Source: Sympetrum striolatum
Taxonomy: Eukaryota; Arthropoda; Insecta; Odonata; Libellulidae
Assembly (NCBI GenBank): GCA_947579665.1
Contig: OX388341.1
Coordinates: 6,314,752 to 6,378,751 of the forward strand
Length of the DNA: 64,000 bases
Reading direction: 5' to 3'
In this document: one piece after another, positions 10,359-22,600 of the stretch
Layout: each line of letters begins with the position of its first letter
Numbering within the stretch: the stretch's first letter is position 1
Program-made: the position numbers and the translations under genes
The notes under the pieces: model-generated
Seen by the model: the letters and a program-made list of their open reading frames with translations, nothing else
Told to the model about the DNA's origin: nothing
Databases searched by the model: none

Positions 10359-13300
10359 CAGTAGAACCTCAATTTTACGAAGTTGAAGGGACCCAAAAAT
10401 TTGCACTTTGTAAAATTTGGGCTTTGTAAATTTGAGGTTTTCTTTCAAGCAATCGAAATCTCTTCAATACCAATCCAAGTTCAGTAACACAGAGCATAAA
10501 GTTAAATGGGATTGAAAGGAAGGTAATATTTCAATAAAATGAATTATACATCCAGTTTAATGTTTAATACAACAGAAAAAATTCTAAACTTTTTACTTTT
10601 TAAAATAATCATAATTTTTTTTTATTTTTTGGAAGTTTCAATGAAAGATGAGGTGATTTTCTCAATACCCGAAAGGAAATAATTGAATAAATCAGGTACA
10701 CCGTCAGTAAACAATTGAAAATTGTGAAGTACTTTTATGGAGTGTCTTAATTCTTCCCTTGTAGGGAGGAAATGTGCTTCTGGGTCATCTTCATTGCTTG
10801 TAGAAGAGCAATCTAAGTTCACTCCATCCTCATCTTCTTCGTCTTCACTAAATTCACTGCAGTTATGCATCATCACATGAGAGTCACACTTGACATATGA
10901 CTCAGCATGAGAGGATGCATCTGGGATGTTTTGATTTAGTTGTGCCATTTATTTACTAAGGAGGTCATGTAGTGTGGGAATCTCCACTAACTCCTCTGTC
11001 TCTATAATTGATGTGTCACCAAAACCAGCTGATCTCTAACAGTTGGAAATAGTGTTTGCAGTGACACTGTCCCATGCTCTGGCAATTCCTCGCACAGCAT
11101 AGAGCAATGTCCATGGAGGCACATCTTGCAGATCAGAGGCTTGATCTGCAACAAATGTATGCGTACCAAAGCTCTGTTTACAGAAGGCTAAACTATGCAG
11201 GTCTTAACTTGTCAAATAATTATGAGGATGAAATCAAACTAATTTTTGTAACAAATAAGAGTCACAAGCTCATTCAGGAAAACAATAGATATCACTTGGA
11301 TTTAATGGAATTAATGGATGGAATGGAAAGGATTTAAAAATTAAGACCACGATTATACTGATTCCCTATATGGCACAGGCCTTATTTCAAAACCTAGGAG
11401 ACTCACTTCAGTCAAAGTGAATGAAACTCACAGCCATGAATTCCAAGAAACTAGCTCGTAAATATTTCAAGTAATTTAAGAACTTTACTTAAGTTAATTT
11501 GAAACTCTCTCTTCTTTATATGCGTTCTACTACGCTGACGTTTAGCGGTGATTTTCTCGAACTACGTACTCGCGGGTACTTTAAACGGTCTTGTCGCGTG
11601 ACAAATCACAAGTCGCGATCGAAAATTCTTACCTAACGACGCAAAACACTTTTAATTAATAAATTACGTATTGACAATGCATAAAATGTTAATTTTAATT
11701 AATCAAATTTAGTATTCTGTAATTAAACTAATTTCTATGAGAGCTGTGAAAGACTATTCTATGAAGAACTTCCACAGGAATGCTACTTTCAAGTAAAAGG
11801 TTTTCCAAAGTTCTGCGATGGGGTTGCGGCGGCTATCATATTGCTAATATTAAATATTTCAAAAGAAAATATGTAGGTCGTAAAGGATATATATGTATAA
11901 TATATATCCTTTGCGACGACGAGTAGGTATTTTTTATACTCAAAATGGTAGAAAAGAAATAGAACTTACCAAGCGTCCGAAGATAGTGCTGGACGAGAAA
12001 TCTTCGGTAGTGGACTTTAAAGCTGTTAATCATTCCCATGTCCAGCGGTTGTATCTTACTGGTGCTATTTGGACTCAGAAAAAGTACATTGACGTTTGAT
12101 AGCACTAGCCCGCTTATTTTATGAACTGGAGCATTATCTACAAGATGTAGTACATTGCGATTCTCACATGCGCTCTTCCTCTGCAAGAAGATAATTTGCT
12201 TCTGAAAAATGTCCGTCGTCATCCATGCTTTTTTATTACTTTCATACAACACAGGCAAATTTTTAACGTTCTTGAAACAACGCGGAGCTCTTGATTTTGC
12301 AATCACAACTGGTTTCAACTTTTCAGATCCATCTTGGTTACACATCAGCATTACTGTAACCCTATCCTTAAATTTCTATCCTCCGCAACATTTTTCACCA
12401 CGGGACCCGAGGGTGGAGTCAAGTAATGCCTTGAAAAACATACCTGTTTCATCCAGGTTGTATATATCTCGAGGGAAATATTTAGACACAATGTCATCGT
12501 TTATTTCACGCCACTGCTCAACGTCTTTTGTGTTGACGTTATCTTCTTCTCCACAGATTTTCATTGAAGTGATTCCGTATCTTTTCTTGAATCTATCAAG
12601 CCACCCATTTGAGGCTTTAAAGTTGTCGCACTTCAGTTTAAGAGCCAAAACCTGAGCCTTCTCCTTCAGAATTGGTCCACTTATAGGCAATTTTCACGCA
12701 CGACAATTAAAAAAATTATGCAGCTGCCTATCAAGTTAATCAAATTGCGACGGTGAGACGTACTTTGTTTTTATTGATGTTGTTGTGTGACTCAACATTT
12801 TTTCACTTGAATTGACGATTGCTGCCAATGTAGGTAAAGAAATGCCATACTTCCGAGCAATATCTGTTTTTGTCAGCCCGCGATCACGTACTTCCTTGAT
12901 AATTGACCTTTTGGTGACCAAACTCAGGGACTTCCTCTTTTTCTTGGTCAGCGATGTTTTATCCATTATTTTACTGATAGGCACACGGGATATAACACAG
13001 GCCACCTCGCCCGGAGAGAGATTCGGACTCAACGCGCGCGACTTCTCCTCGCTTGGAGACCAACATTTTTCAGGGTGTCCACCATTCAACCATTATGTTT
13101 CAATCTTTTACTAACCAGTTAAAATCCGAAATCCTTGCAGCAGCATTAAGCATTTTAAGTTGTCGCACTCTAATTTAGCAGCCAAGACCTGAGCCCAAAA
13201 CTCCCCAAGTCGAAAACAAATTCTTATCATGCTCTATTCTCTCAATCTCTCGTCCAAATAGAAACCATATACCTGGAATATACCTAGAAACCATATATCC

Positions 13301-13758
13301 TGGAAACTGCTGATCTATACGATCCCACGTCGCGGATTCGCGATATTACCAAAAAGCTTGATGAAGAAAGAAAGAGCACGGCTACGTCTTATAAGCTATC
13401 ATTTTTCGCGAGAACTGTAATCAAAATGTTTGTATCTCACGAAATTTTCACATTTTCCCATCTAAAATACATGGGATGAGGGTCTTCCCAACATAGACGA
13501 TCTGGATTCAGCTGCTCCTGTTTATGGCGATCGTCATCCCGTTGTATTGAGCTCAGTGCGACAAAACCATTTCAAAAACTTCGTAAAACCGGGGTTCATT
13601 CACTCCTAGGGACCGGCTTCTCACTTCGTAAAATATGAAATTGAGGTTTTACGTAAAACCGAGGTCATTTTACATGTACAAAGATCGGGACCGGCGGAAT
13701 GGTTCGTAAAACTGTGTCACTTCGTAAAATCGAGGTTCGTAAAAACGGGGTTCTACTG
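10359..13758 (-). mobile_element. Full-length Tigger/pogo-type DNA transposon
   Basis: The element is bounded by inverted repeats starting CAGTAGAACC: at 10359 on the plus strand, and as GGTTCTACTG ending at 13758. Each side is flanked by a TA dinucleotide (10357-10358 and 13759-13760), the target duplication expected for Tc1/mariner/pogo elements. The termini hold several subterminal repeats of the form CACTTCGTAAAAT..AGGTT, most densely at 13555-13750. The 3.4-kb length, termini and minus-strand transposase all fit a Tigger element. An AT-rich hairpin (AAAGGATATATAT and its complement, 11882-11912) lies in the transposase intron. Confidence 0.93.
10622..13089 (-). pseudogene. Tigger transposase (CENP-B HTH + DDE), one intron, stop-riddled
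   Basis: The transposase reads continuously in one frame from 13089 to 11970. It has a psq-type helix-turn-helix (KRKSLSLVTKRSIIKEV, DIARKYGISLPTLAAI), a Tc5/CENP-B DNA-binding domain (GWLDRFKKRYGI), then the DDE core: YNLDETGMFF (first Asp), LHLVDNAPVH (second Asp) and IQPLDMGMINSF (third Asp region). A donor (CTTG|GTAAGT at 11970/11969) and acceptor (TTGTTGCAG at 11146) bound an 824-bp intron. The next exon resumes in phase with ARAWDSVTANTISNC and AGF, then the acidic C-terminal tail (SEDEEDEDG, LPTREELRHSIKVLHNF) to 10622. Five in-frame stops break it: two between the HTH domains, one before KFKDRVTV, one after TISNC and one before the tail. I saw no frameshifts. Most of the stops could arise from single C-to-T changes in CAA, CAG or CGA codons. 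Confidence 0.9.
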
Positions 13759-13759
13759 T

Positions 13760-14679
13760 AGTTGTTGTTGAATATTTTATCTGCTGAAATTTGAGATTGT
13801 AGAATATGGAAAAAAAACTATCAGAAAGACTTCGCTTTATAGATAATCTGTAGAGGCTTTCAGGTACTAATGGTAATAAATTTGATTTTTAAGTGTAAAG
13901 AAACGTAATTGGGTTGCAGTTACACAATGCAAATGAAAGCATTAAGAGAGAAAGGATACGTTTTGACTTCCACATTTAAATCATTAGTCTTAGTATTCTT
14001 TCTGAGTTTTAGTCTATTCTGTTTTGTAACTCAAAATTTCTAAATGGGCCAATGATACTGTCTTTCAGAACTAGTTTTCTGTTTTAGGCTTCTTTTTATT
14101 TAGTATTTCACATATATGTTCTAAGACCAAAATGTAGTCATTTCCTCGTGCAGTGTTTTCTAACGACCTTTTTCTGAGTGAGTTAGTTGTATTACTATAT
14201 TTCAATGCTTAATAGATTTTAATGAAGTTGAATGGATAACTTTGAGTAATTTATTGCTATTTTTAAGTAAAAAAGTTAATGTGAAGTAAAGACATATCTA
14301 TGGGAAAAAGAAACCTAAAACTTTATATCCTTTATGGTATACCTTCACTCCTAACTCAAGAACTCTTCTTGAAACACCAGAAGATGATGATCTATCGTTG
14401 AAACCGGTCGTGTTTTTGTTTTTTATAAATAAATTTGTGGTAAAAGTACATACAAATATTTCGAAGATTATTTCCTTTATTTCTTCTTGAAAATTTTAGG
14501 AGGATTTTAAACCTAAATATTTGCTGGTAGGTGTATCCCAGTTGATGCTACATGAAGAGAAAATACGGAGATAGGAGTGTTTTTAATAAGCCTATACTTG
14601 TTCATATACAGGTCAATGAAAAGTGCATTCAGTTAGATTTCTATACTCTTAATCATTCTTTATTTCCTAATTGTGTTAG
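13760..14679. other. No gene seen
   Basis: AT-rich, intron-like sequence after the Tigger element. I recognise no ORF or terminus. Confidence 0.4.
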
Positions 14680-14823
14680 TATCTCTGTTTCTTTATACTG
14701 TCATGGCTTCATGTATATCTTGTTATGCTATCATGGAAGGGTTCTTGGCATGCTAGGTAGTATTCTTTGTCAAAGGAAGTGTAAATTTGGGAAATGGAGT
14801 CACTTCTGCTGGCCTAAAGAGTG
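14680..14823 (+). CDS. Candidate upstream exon of the SHCBP1-like gene
   Basis: The frame here is open from 14552 and ends in a strong donor (AGAGTG|GTAAGT) after 14823. It leaves two bases, TG, which join in phase with the first base of the exon at 16655 to give Trp. The likely acceptor is CTAATTGTGTTAG at 14679. The encoded peptide ends KFGKWSHFCWPKEW. I cannot align it with certainty to SHCBP1 or nessun dorma, so the assignment rests on splice phase and position. Confidence 0.3.
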
Positions 14824-15239
14824 GTAAGTAGAAAGAGTATGGCATGGATTAAGATTCTTCCTTTACTGCATGATTGAATGGCTGTTGCTCACCATCATTA
14901 GTTTAACATATCCATCTCATTGAAATGTTTTGGTGTTCAGGCAAGCTCCTTTTATGTAGGTTCCTTGTATGTGATTTTCTATCAATGCTTGCCAAAGTGG
15001 TTATAGGTCATTCTGTTTTCCATGTCTGGTTTTGTTATAAGGTGAAAACGTCGGTTTTCATCCATAATGGTTGTTAGCTGTACTATCATTAATACTGTTT
15101 TTGTATTATTTTATATTATCAAGTCTTGAAATAAAGTTTTCTGCTGTCTTTCTGGTTTCTTGTTTAATTTTATCCTATTGATGTTGGTAGTTCAAATTTT
15201 AGCCACTAGATACTGCTTCCGTAGCTAATTGCTCTAACG

Positions 15240-15455
15240 TCTGTTAGTTCTCTTAGCGTCCCCTAGTAGCGCTGCTTTCGCCTTTAGGGATATGATATCC
15301 GTTAAAAACCGGAAATCTCTCTGTGATATTGCCCTTCCTTATCCCTAACTTTTCCATTCCATATACAGATTTTCTTTCCCTTAAGGTTAACCATATCTCT
15401 TGGATATCTGTATAATATATATATATATTTTGGGGCAATTTGTGACGTTGTGCTG
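15240..15455. other. Unassigned, with AT microsatellite
   Basis: This stretch lies in an intron or between genes. It holds a short (TA)n tract near 15415-15430. The segment GGGATATGATATCCG to CAATTTGTGACG resembles, in inverted orientation, the sequence at 6048-6120, so both may be fragments of one repeat. Confidence 0.3.
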
Positions 15456-15778
15456 CCTGGGCACAATGTTCCTGGGTTCGATGCCAGAGCACCTTAACAT
15501 TTCTCACACAAGGAATATAAGGGAAAATTAGGACGTCGTTTGAGGCAGTTGCAGCAAATATTTCTGCTTGAGTTAGAGACGGTGTTCATCTCTTGTGCTG
15601 CATAGTAAGTATCACCAGGAAGACCCGGGTTCGATGTCGGGCGGATAAACTGCAGCGAATTTTACGAATATTTTCAACACTTTTTCTACTTTTGAGGACC
15701 CTCTTGATATGATGTCGACTTGAAATTTGTGTTATCAACATGCTTGCAGAATACAAGCAACATTTTACTGGTATAGTA
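15455..15778 (+). repeat. B-box satellite fragment
   Basis: Two monomers of the higher-order satellite are present: GGGTTCGATGCCAGAGCACC at about 15475 and CCCGGGTTCGATGTCGGGCG at about 15625. The unit-end block follows (TCTTGATATGATGTCGACTTG, TGCTTGCAGAATACAAGC, ACATTTTACTGGTAT). It is the same arrangement as the terminal half of the units at 34480-35585 and 54694-55150. Confidence 0.8.
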
Positions 15779-16119
15779 ATATATAGGTGTACGGCGTGGT
15801 CACAGGGGTTGCATTGCTATCTCTCTCTAGCTCCCAAAAGCCCAAAGCGCCCAAAGTGAAGCCAAAAAAAAGGGCAGATTGCGCATTTACCCATGCTGGT
15901 GTGAACTTTTCGTATCTCCCTATTCCAATACATTGTTTTTTCGTGATTTTGCGGCTTTGATACAGAGTTATCAAGGTTTGATCGAGTAAGTCAAACATTT
16001 TTGAACACAAAATGTAGGTTGAGCAATGAGTAACACGAAGCAATTTTGTTATTTTCTCGTTTCTAAAGGTTTTATAGGTAAATAAGCAAGGGCTTGTTTC
16101 TGCCTGCAGCATGGTCAAT

Positions 16120-16654
16120 TGCTGTGCATCAGAACAGCTGCCCCCACAAAATGTTCCGAAACTAGAATGTATGCATCATCCTTAATTTTATTATTTCATT
16201 CATTATCTGAACTCTATTAATCAGAACGAACGTCAATATTAAGCCACGGCGTTTAAATTAACATTTCATTGTGCTCTCGGCTGCATCTGCAGGTCTTGCA
16301 TGGTATAAAAGTTCTCGTATTCGTCATTTTAACAATTATGTTTAATTATGATTTAGAGCAAACATTTGCACAAGCGGAAAATCTCTAATTACCCTGGAAA
16401 GCTATTATAATGTATTATAGAGTAGTGTAAGCGTCGGGTTATGCTACCCTTTCTTCTACCGACCTCTTACAAGCTCGTCCACGTTCCCCACCCCTTCGTC
16501 TTCTCATGTAGCATCTTTATGGCATGAGAACATTGGAGAGTACAAGCTGATATTAATCTAGCTTAACTTGTTTTTTGTATTCATTTGAAATTCTCTGTCC
16601 TTTTTCTTTTGATTTATGAATAAACTTATCTTACTTTTAATGTTTGGTTCATAG
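16120..16654. other. No gene seen
   Basis: Sequence upstream of the first well-supported exon of the SHCBP1-like gene. No features are recognised apart from the pyrimidine-containing acceptor at its end. Confidence 0.4.
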
Positions 16655-19600
16655 GAGAGCAATGACTAATTTTAAGTTGAAAGAACTTAGGAAAGGGTAT
16701 CGGATGAACGGCAGAGAATTTTTAGACAACAATTACAATGAAGGCAAAGAGCAAAAGGAAAAAAACAAATGTTGCTATAATTTGTGAAGAAAGCAACTTT
16801 AAAGAAATTAGAGAATATTTGGATTATACAGAATCAAAGTTTTCAAATGGAGCTCAGTGGTAAGTTTTAATGTTCCAGAAGCTGTATTTTGAAGGCACAT
16901 AATAATATACAAAGATTCAAATTAATCTTCATTTATTTAGAATTGAGACAAGCAGTCATGAAATTATCTCGAGTTTTACTTCAGGGATTAACTGTCAACT
17001 AACTGCTACTATTGGTTTATATGAGCCAATTCTGCACTTACAGTGCTTCTCTCAATATGTAGATGTTGGTACCAGTTAGTGAATATTGAAAATATTATTT
17101 AACGAGTTATTTAAGTAGCAACTTTTAAAGAGAGCTAATTTTGCATGATTTTTTTGTCTCTTGTTGAAGTATTTTTTAGCTTACAACATTAATGAAGCGA
17201 AGTATTTCTTTTCTGCAAATTGTTTTATATAAATTTCAGTGTTTTGAATTCAATATAATTTATAAATTCTACATTCTGTCATTTGAAAGTATAGTATGTG
17301 GGGAGTTTTTGTATAGGCAATTAATAACTACAATAAATAATAATCAATAACTCTGATAATAAATATGCCCAATTGACAAATACATTGCTGCAGACTGCTC
17401 TATAGGAAATTCTAATATTAAACCTTAATTTGGGAAAGATATTGTTTAAAATGATAAATTAGAGTAATTTTTATGACGAATGACAGAATAAACTTTTTCC
17501 CTTTAGCACTGTTGGATTTTTCAACAGTCTTCAGAGAGCCATAGACACTCAATGAGGACCTCTTATGTAATCTCTCCTGGTAAACACTTTCTGAAATATA
17601 CTCAGGATTTATTAAACCCAGGAACAACTTTAGCAGGTAAATTTATTTTTATTTGAAGTACATAGTTTGTTCAATATCCATAATTATCAATCTTGTGATA
17701 TATCAGGAAAGAGTCACTAAGTACCTACTCCAAAAACCATCAAAAATGTGATTTATCGTTGAGGGATGAGTGTTTACTTTTGCTACAAACATAGAATGCT
17801 GCCTTAAGAAAAGTTTCATACTATCACCAGCAAAATTCAAATTCTTAACATTGCCAGAAAATCATTAATTTAAATCAAGGAAATTAGTTAAGGTTAATTT
17901 GCACGAAATGGCTTGCAGCCGGGATAAATCCCAAAGGAAAAATAGACCTGAAAAAAGTCCAATAGGACCGGTGTCCAAACCTAATCCGTGACTGCAAACG
18001 ATGTCGCCATGCGGACGAAATCGCAAAGTCCTTTGCCACATAGTTTCCCGAGTAGCTTGAAAGAATGTTCCAGCGGGATAGTTCAACGGACAGAACACCT
18101 GACCGGCAATCGGGAGACCCAGGTTCGATTCCTGGTCCCATCGGACTTTTTTAAAGTCTATTCTTCCTTTGGCATTAATTTAAAATTCAGTTATTTTCGT
18201 AAAAATTTCAGGGAACCTCAATGTTAATAGGATACCTTTCAGAAATGTCATTTTTATGACAAAGAAACACTGTTTCATACCATGAGCCACTGATACTTCA
18301 CATTCATGCAATTCTTTTGTTTCACAAAAATGAATTTGTTTTATTTAATGCATTTCTTCCTTTATGCTGCACTCTGTATGGATAAAGGTTTCATTCTGAT
18401 TCTTTAGTATGCCTTCAATATAAATTAACTGCTACACATTAATTACAGCTATTATCTTCATCTATAATTCATCGTAATTATGCTATATTGATTATTCATC
18501 AAATTCTTGCAAATCTTAAAAAAAATTCAGAATTTCAACACCCCTTATGAATTATTAGACACACCAATGTTCTCATATCTTTCTTGTGGTAATATTACAA
18601 ATTTATTTAATAACTAAAAGTATTAGATCAATAAAGAGTTAATACTTTATTCTTGCAAATACTGATTCAAATAATTCTTGTAGCAGTTTGTTTAAAAAAT
18701 GTTGCTAATTATATTTCATTTAGGAATCCATGAAGCTGTAGAAACAACTCCAACTGTGATTGGGGGGGCATTCCCTTGGAAGAACTATGCTGGTGGTAGA
18801 CTGGGCTGGAACAATTGGAAAACAGGAGGGTGCCAATTTGGAAAATCTGCATTTTGATCCTGTTGGTTTAGAAGCTATTCTTCTCGTGGATCGTGGTTCT
18901 GTAGTTGTGAAATTCTGTCACTTTGGTCATGAGAAATTCCATGGTGATTTACCAGTGATTGGAGCTCATAATTCACCTTCATCAAGTATTCTCCCATCAC
19001 ACTCACGTCTTAATTCATTTATGTAACTTAAATCTTCGTTTTTGTTCATCGCTGGGATTGCTAGGTTTTTATTCAGACCACAGGGCAAACAAACTGCTTG
19101 AGTAAAATACAAAACAATGAATTATATTTTTACTTTCTCCATATACGAAGTATAGAGAAAGTATTGTTTTCATGAAAAAATTCGACTTCGAGATTTCAAC
19201 GGAAATACATGTTTTGGGGTCCCTAGAACACGTTTTGACCATTTTCGGAATGATGTCTGTCTGTGTGTGTGTATATGTGTGTGTGTGTATGTGTGTGTGT
19301 GATAGTAGGTGCTCTAACGTGAAAAATATTAGTCGTATCAATACCAAAATTCATATATAGTATTTTCGTGTGTGCTGTCAGAGTTGATTAGTTTTTGGAG
19401 TAAATCGATCAACCGGAAGTCGAGCTTTATTCATCAAAGCTCATTTCCGGTTTTCAAAATATCTCCATAAATATGATATATAGGTATATTGTATTGATTA
19501 TAAAAGTTTTAGATAATGTGTTTTACTATAACTTTTGTATATAACATATTTTTGTATCACCGGTTGATTAGGAGTTATTCGTGAAATACTGATAAACCGG

Positions 19601-22600
19601 AAGTAGCTGTTATGTACTTTGTGGGCGCTCTATCATGAAAACTATTTGTTGGATCAACACCAAATTTCATACAAAGTATTTCGGTTGATGTCGATAGAGT
19701 TGATTAGTTTTTGGAGTAAATCGGTTAACCGGAAGTCGAGCTTCATTCTTCAAAGCCCATTTCCGGTTTTCAAATTATCTCCATAAATATGATATTTAGG
19801 TATAAACTGTTCTTTATAAAAGTTTTAGAAAATAAAATTTACTATAACTTTTGTACGAAACATATTTTTTTATCACTGATTGTGTAGGAGTTGTTCATGA
19901 AATTCTAATAAACCGGAAGTTGCTGATTATGTACTTTGTGGGTGCTGTAGGTGCTGGGGTGAAAGGCCATTTCATCGTTTTTCATCGAACATGTTACAAA
20001 AAACATTATTTACAAGTTTGTGACGTAAAAGATAATATTATATAAATTAATCACTTATCTTCCAAGTTTAGATTGAATATAGAGTTCGAAAATACTGTCG
20101 TAGATAAATATTTACATCTTATATATAGAGAAAGTCATGTGCTGGCCACATCAGATTTTTTTTAGATCTGAAATTGTGTAAATGAAAATAAATTGTATCG
20201 AATGTACCAGAGTTGCTGGGAGGACGCATAGTATATCTTTGTGATTAATTTTTGACTGAATTTATTTGGTTTAAGCTTTAATATTGTTTATTTTAACTAT
20301 CCCATCTTATGTGAAGAAGCATCTTAGTAATGCTTCTTTCAAATATGGTAGACATTCTTACAATTGATATATTTTTCATGTTTTCTAGGGTCAAAATATT
20401 TCTGGTATCAACTATGCTTTTATTATGATATTATTATTATAAATATGTTGTTATGAAAGGAAAAATGAATATCTCTGCCATTTTCATTAGCTTAATTATG
20501 AGTAATGACTAAAATCTTTGTATTAAAGTTAACCTCCCACAATTTGTGATATTTTTAGCTTTTGGTATTCACTAAAACCTATGACATCCTCAAACCTCAT
20601 TTGAGAGGTAGTACATATATATTTCGAAAAGTTGCAAGAAAATCATGCAAGTCATAGTCTATGAGTGTGTAAAAATAAGTTTCATAATACCATGTAAGAC
20701 ATCTTCACAATTATAATGAATTCCTAAAGCCATGGAAGTTAAAACCTTTACCCAAGTTTCATATTTAATTTATTTGAATGTTGAAGCATTCACAATTTTC
20801 TTAAAAATCTGTGATACCTTCGCCCAGAATATTGTTTTTTGCTAAGGTTCCTCATTTTAATTATTTTAAATGCAGAAAATCGAAAGAAAGCCTTAACAAA
20901 TTATCTAGGGGGATCAACTTCTGCTTGTATAAGTTAAACTTTGTTCCACTCAGCCCAAGAATACAATTTTACACAAGTTAACAAAATTTGACTCGAGTTT
21001 TGGGCTATGAGTAAATCTAATTAAGCTTATCTCCGTCGTTTGTTATTTTAATCATGTCTGTCATCTTGCTGTTAAATTATACATAAAGACAAGTGTAGAT
21101 GACCAACAGAATGGCTTGCTTTCTTTAGTTCTTCTGTTTTGGTGTATGTGAATTGGCTGAAGAAAGATTCATCATGAATCTTTCCCATACAGCATATATT
21201 CTGATTCATCCCTTATTTATTTAATCCTAAGAAAGAGATTCATAGCAATCGTGGTGAAAGCCTTCCATTACCCCCTCTCCCTATTACTGCAGCGTTTGAG
21301 TGTCCAAAGCAGCGAGGCATAGCTGTTGGTGCGCATGGCATACTGGAAGCTAATGAGAGCCATTTTAAAGGTCTACACTTGGCCATTATTGCATACTCTG
21401 GAGCCAAAGTCACCCTGTCTAATTGCAGATTTTCTCAATGCCAAGTTGCTATAAGGGTGAGGTCATAGTTATAATCCAATTCTAAATTCTCAGTAGTTTC
21501 TTTCCTTATTTAATGTCATTTTTTTAGTGAGAAAAGGCAGACTTTGTATCAGTGCCATATTGTTTATCCTTAGATTTATTTTATCAAATTTATGATGGAA
21601 GAGATATATTGTATAATTCATGCATTACTCAATACGAATCTAATATTATCAATTCCAGTCGTATAACTTATGGTATCAAAGAAAGGACAGAAATTAGTCA
21701 AGCTTACTTGTCGTAAGTATAGATCTACATCTGATTTTCTATAACTTTCATGAATAATTCAGTCATATATTTATCCATGACTTCTGAAATATTTTTTGAA
21801 TGTTTGACTTTTTTTCAAGTGGAAAAGATGCACGGACTCATTCAAATTGCTAAAGAAGAACATCATTTGACAATCCGCTTCATTGAGAGTGATATTTCTG
21901 TCTGTATACAAGCTTTCTCAAATGTTTTAAATTTTATTTCTTGATCCTTTCCTTATTTTGTAAAATGATTCCCACAGTAATCTTTGATGAATGATAATGG
22001 TTTAATAAAGTAAATGGTAATTAAAAGAGGGATGGTTGTTGATGGTTATGTTACTAAGATAAGAAAAACCAGTTGGTCTCATCAAGACCAAAATTCGTAT
22101 CTGCACATGTGAGATATTTTATGTTGTTTTTTTTAATCTTAATAAATTCATTTTAATCGTGAGAAAACATCTCAGGATTATCTTCTATGTAATGAACATT
22201 TTAAAGTCATTTGTATGTAGTTGTGTCAATAAAAATCTGATGTGGCCAGCACATGACTTTCTCCATATATAATATGTAAATATTTATCTACGACAGTAAT
22301 TTCGAACTCTATATTTCATCTAAACTTGGAAGATGAGTGATTAATATATATATATATCATTATCGTTGACGTCAAAACATTATAAATAATGTTTTTCAGG
22401 ACATGATCGATGAAAAACGATGAGATGGCCTTTCGCCCGAGCGCCCACAACATACATAATCAGCAACTTCCGGTTTATTAGAATTTCATGAATAACTCCT
22501 ACACAATCAGTGATACAAAAATATGTTTCAAACTAAAGTTATAGTATATTACATTTTCTAAAACGTTTATAAATAATAGTATATACCTAAATATCATATT

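Noticed and set aside
12209..12655. 148-codon plus-strand ORF within the Tigger element
   Set aside because: It lies antisense to the transposase coding region and has no domain.
14730..14756. Codons giving EGFLAC and a stop, similar to the Rab6 C-terminus
   Set aside because: The preceding residues do not resemble the Rab6 tail, and a longer frame through this point ends in a strong donor; probably coincidence.
17884..18141. ORF reading GIEPGSPDCRSGVLSVELSR on the minus strand
   Set aside because: It is the antisense translation of the tRNA-like SINE head.
19069..19360. Short ORFs rich in His-Thr or Val-Cys on both strands
   Set aside because: They are translations of the (TG)n tract and conserved part of the 1-kb repeat; the same pseudo-ORFs recur at 22767 and 39158.
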